Assembly: GCA_934572365.1 (NCBI GenBank)
Contig: CAKTKX010000018.1
Coordinates: 1 to 15,554 of the forward strand
Length of the DNA: 15,554 nt
Source of the DNA: an uncultured Oscillospiraceae bacterium
GTDB lineage: Bacteria; Bacillota; Clostridia; Oscillospirales; Oscillospiraceae
Reading direction: 5' to 3'
How positions within the stretch are numbered: position 1 is the first letter of the stretch; each line of letters starts with the position of its first letter. The translations under genes and the position numbers were made by a program. The notes beneath the pieces were generated by a model, which worked only from the letters and a program-made list of their open reading frames with translations, did not search any database and was not told the origin of the DNA. Below are positions 13,758 through 15,554 of the stretch, in pieces.

Positions 13758-14495
13758 TTACAGCAGATCCTTCACCAGGGACAGAGCAGCCTCGTCCGCC
13801 ACCAGGGTGAAGTCGGGGTGCAGCTGGAGGATGGAGCCGGGTGCCTGGGGCTTGATGGGGCCAAAGAAGCAGTCCTTCACGGCCTGCGCCTTCTTCTCGC
13901 CGTTGACCACCAGCAGAACGCGCTTTGCCTTCATGATGGAACCGATGCCCATGGTGTAGGCGTGGGTGGGAACATCGTCCCGGGAAGCAAAGAAGCGGGC
14001 GTTGGCGTCGATGGTGGAAGCGGTCAGCGCAACCTTGTTGGTACCCTTGACGAAGGCATCCGCAGGCTCGTTGAAGCCGATGTGACCGTTGGGGCCGAGA
14101 CCCAGCAGCTGGAGGTCAGCGCCGCCGAAGGCGTCGATGACGGCGTCGTACCGGGCGCACTCCGCCTCGGCGTCAGGGTTCATGCCGTTGGGGATGTTGC
14201 AGTTGGCCTGATCAATGTTCACATGATCGAACAGGTTGGAGCGCATAAAGTAAGCGTAGCTCTGGTCATGATCCTTGGTCAGACCCACGTACTCGTCCAG
14301 GTTCACGGTTCTGACCTTGGAGAAGTCCAGATCGCCGGCTTCATACTTGGCGATCAGTTCCTTGTAAGTACCCACGGGGCTGCTGCCGGTTGCCAGACCC
14401 AGCACACAGTCGGGCTTCAGATAAATCTGGGCAGCAATAATATTGGCGGCCTTGCGGCTCACGTCGTTATAATCCTTTGCACGAATCAGTCTCAT
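13758..14495 (-). CDS. nagB: Glucosamine-6-phosphate deaminase NagB
   Basis: Converts glucosamine-6-phosphate to fructose-6-phosphate and ammonia, linking amino-sugar breakdown to glycolysis and opposing wall-precursor synthesis. The length is 245 aa, normal for the Firmicute form. Key features are LATGSSP (34-40, phosphate site), NLDEY with D67-E68 (catalytic acid/base), and GPNGHIGFNEP (134-144) with H138 and E143. The protein keeps the short form without the allosteric extension of the E. coli enzyme. An AAAGGGG Shine-Dalgarno precedes the ATG. It has its own promoter and terminator; no nagA is next to it in this window. Confidence 0.97.
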   Translation of the reverse strand: MRLIRAKDYNDVSRKAANIIAAQIYLKPDCVLGLATGSSPVGTYKELIAKYEAGDLDFSKVRTVNLDEYVGLTKDHDQSYAYFMRSNLFDHVNIDQANCNIPNGMNPDAEAECARYDAVIDAFGGADLQLLGLGPNGHIGFNEPADAFVKGTNKVALTASTIDANARFFASRDDVPTHAYTMGIGSIMKAKRVLLVVNGEKKAQAVKDCFFGPIKPQAPGSILQLHPDFTLVADEAALSLVKDLL

Positions 14496-14530
14496 TGATA
14501 AAGTTCCCCTTTCGTAATTGACCTGGCAGT

Positions 14531-14559
14531 ATTATAGCATTCTTTTCATTTTCTGTACA
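14531..14559 (-). promoter_or_regulatory. nagB promoter
   Basis: On the minus strand, TGTACA (14559-14554), 17 bases and TATAAT (14536-14531). TGC directly before the -10 makes it an extended -10 promoter. It is divergent from the ECF gene. Confidence 0.65.
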
Positions 14560-14622
14560 GTGCTTTTGGGGTTTTTAGTTTATTTTGGTAAATCCATTCG
14601 TATTTCCTGACCATATCCAATC

Positions 14623-14666
14623 TGGCATTATTTTATATGTTAATTTTGGCACTATATTTATAGCCA
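14623..14666 (+). promoter_or_regulatory. Direct repeats upstream of the ECF S-component gene
   Basis: TGGCATTATTTTA (14623-14635) and TGGCACTATATTTA (14647-14660) start 24 bases apart. The second copy also forms TGGC-N12-GCCA (14647-14666). They sit just upstream of the -10, where a -35 hexamer is missing, as expected for an activator or repressor site. The regulator is unknown. Confidence 0.4.
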
Positions 14667-14671
14667 GAACT

Positions 14672-14680
14672 TGCTATACT
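14672..14680 (+). promoter_or_regulatory. Extended -10 promoter of the ECF gene
   Basis: TGCTATACT at 14672-14680; no acceptable -35 lies 16-18 bases upstream. Confidence 0.5.
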
Positions 14681-14710
14681 ACTTTCATACCAATTCGGGA
14701 GGTAATTCAA

Positions 14711-15280
14711 ATGGAAAAGAAAAATACCCTGACCACACGGAAAATCGTTTTCACGGCACTGATGGCCGCTCTGACCGTAGCAGGTTCCGCGCTTCGCGTC
14801 ACGCTGCCCCTGGACATTGCAGGAACCACGTCCTTCCACCTGGGCAACATCATGTGCGCCCTCAGCGGCATCCTGCTGGGTCCCTGGCTGGGCGGTCTGG
14901 CCTCCGGTCTCGGCTCCGCCATTTATGACATCATGAACCCGCTGTACATCTCCGAATGCTGGATCACCTTCCTGACCAAGGGTGCTTACGGCCTGGTCGC
15001 CGGTCTCATCATCCGGGCGGGCGGAAAGAAATTCGGCTACGTCAAGGCGCTTCTCGCCACCCTGGCCGGAGCCTTGACCTATGCCGCGCTGTACCTCGCC
15101 AAGAGCTATTTCTACAGCGGTCTGCTCATCAAGGGCCTGACCCCCGACGCGGCGCTGCTCACCGTCGTCGCCAAACTCCCCGCCACCGCCTTCAATGCCG
15201 TGGTCGCCCTCATCTTCGCCCCCATCCTCGCGGTCGCCATTCAGAAGGCGCTGGAGGAAAACCATCTGACACTAGAGTAA
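14711..15280 (+). CDS. ECF transporter S component (substrate-binding membrane subunit)
   Basis: Membrane protein of 189 aa expected to capture a vitamin or other micronutrient and pair with a shared energy-coupling module (EcfA, EcfA', EcfT) encoded elsewhere. After a short basic N-terminus (TTRKIVFTALMAALTV, a typical ECF-S opening) there are about five to six hydrophobic segments, with the AxxxxLGPxxGxLxGxxGxxxxD-like block in LSGILLGPWLGGLASGLGSAIYD (residues about 52-74) and a second in LTKGAYGLVAGLI. The substrate cannot be assigned: it is not clearly RibU, ThiT or BioY by motif. The start ATG has GGGAGG 8 nt upstream; an in-frame alternative at 14585 is not supported by a Shine-Dalgarno. 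It is a single-gene unit with its own promoter and terminator. Confidence 0.9.
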   Translation: MEKKNTLTTRKIVFTALMAALTVAGSALRVTLPLDIAGTTSFHLGNIMCALSGILLGPWLGGLASGLGSAIYDIMNPLYISECWITFLTKGAYGLVAGLIIRAGGKKFGYVKALLATLAGALTYAALYLAKSYFYSGLLIKGLTPDAALLTVVAKLPATAFNAVVALIFAPILAVAIQKALEENHLTLE

Positions 15281-15297
15281 ATACAAGTTACAAATTT

Positions 15298-15330
15298 GCG
15301 GGATGCAGAGTTTTCTGCATCCCGCTTTTT
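15298..15330 (+). terminator. Terminator of the ECF gene
   Basis: A perfect 12-bp stem (GCGGGATGCAGA/TCTGCATCCCGC) with loop GTTT, then TTTTT. The T-tract overlaps the stop codon of the converging gene. Confidence 0.9.
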
Positions 15331-15554
15331 ATGGCAACGTCTTGGGGTATTCCTCCCAGTCCAGATCCTGGTAGGGATATACCCTGCCCCAGCCGTTTTC
15401 CGTCCGCTGAATGCTGCTCCGATGGCCGGACAGCAGCCGGACGATGTCGTAGACATTGATCCAAATTTCCGAATTGCATTCCTTCTGGCTCTCATCGAAC
15501 ACCAGCTCCAGGCCGAAATGCAGATGCACCGTCTCGATGTTGTTGACGTTTTCC
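15329..15554 (-). CDS. M23-like metallopeptidase, C-terminal fragment
   Basis: The last 74 codons of a gene that enters from the right edge. The fragment contains TVHLHFGLELVFDES. The H-x-H in HLHFGL is the usual final zinc-ligand/catalytic motif of LytM-type M23 peptidoglycan endopeptidases. The following NSEIWINVYDIVRLLSGHRS segment resembles the C-terminus of clostridial M23 proteins as I recall them. Its N-terminal domains and first zinc ligands lie outside, so the call is from one motif only. The stop TAA sits in the T-tract of the ECF terminator, so the two genes converge with almost no spacer. Confidence 0.65.
   Translation of the reverse strand, partial: ENVNNIETVHLHFGLELVFDESQKECNSEIWINVYDIVRLLSGHRSSIQRTENGWGRVYPYQDLDWEEYPKTLP

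Noticed and set aside
14560..14710. A riboswitch in front of the ECF S gene
   Set aside because: The leader between the probable start (about 14687) and the ATG is only about 25 nt, too short for a known aptamer, and no conserved aptamer motif was seen upstream.

Overview
The window looks like chromosomal DNA of a GC-rich, anaerobic, Gram-positive member of the Clostridia, probably an Oscillospiraceae-type gut lineage. This is an inference from gene content. It carries spmA and spmB, a SpoVD-like penicillin-binding protein, a clostridial-style AbrB regulator with a zinc-knuckle tail, rubrerythrin, a 2[4Fe-4S] ferredoxin and an ECF-transporter S component. MurE has the DNPR signature of meso-diaminopimelate-type peptidoglycan. 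No phage, plasmid, CRISPR or transposase genes are visible.

Layout: (1) 1-5732, minus strand, is the start of a division/cell-wall cluster in the order mraZ, rsmH, ftsL, spoVD-like PBP, murE (running off the left edge). It is driven by a good sigma-A promoter followed by three helically spaced repeats that look like the MraZ operator. The ftsL-PBP gap holds two long RNA hairpins. (2) 5847-8165, minus, is a ClpC-type unfoldase. Divergent from it at 8261-8567 is a monocistronic ferredoxin with its own promoter and terminator. (3) 8549-10164, plus, is a two-gene RNA-modification operon (TrmN6-like methyltransferase, RsmI). It ends at a terminator shared with a convergent AbrB-family gene that has a near-consensus promoter. 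(4) 10407-10813 has no gene. It holds the abrB promoter and, at about 10573-10742, a remarkable structured element: two cloverleaf-like modules arranged as mirror images, each a closing stem around three hairpin arms of matching sizes. This is the most unusual object in the window. (5) 10814-11892, plus, is spmA-spmB with an ATGA overlap. (6) 11934-14495, minus, is a DEDDh exonuclease with a zinc-ribbon/Arg-rich tail, then rubrerythrin and nagB, each apparently its own transcript. (7) 14623-15330, plus, is an ECF S component with an extended -10 promoter, two upstream direct repeats and a strong terminator. (8) 15329-15554, minus, is the C-terminal end of an M23-like peptidase that starts beyond the right edge.

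Most genes are core functions: wall synthesis and division, ribosome/tRNA methylation, protein quality control, spore maturation and amino-sugar catabolism. The novelty lies in the non-coding DNA: the paired cloverleaf element upstream of spmAB, the strand-asymmetric hairpin between ftsL and the PBP gene, and several compact operator or terminator/promoter overlaps.
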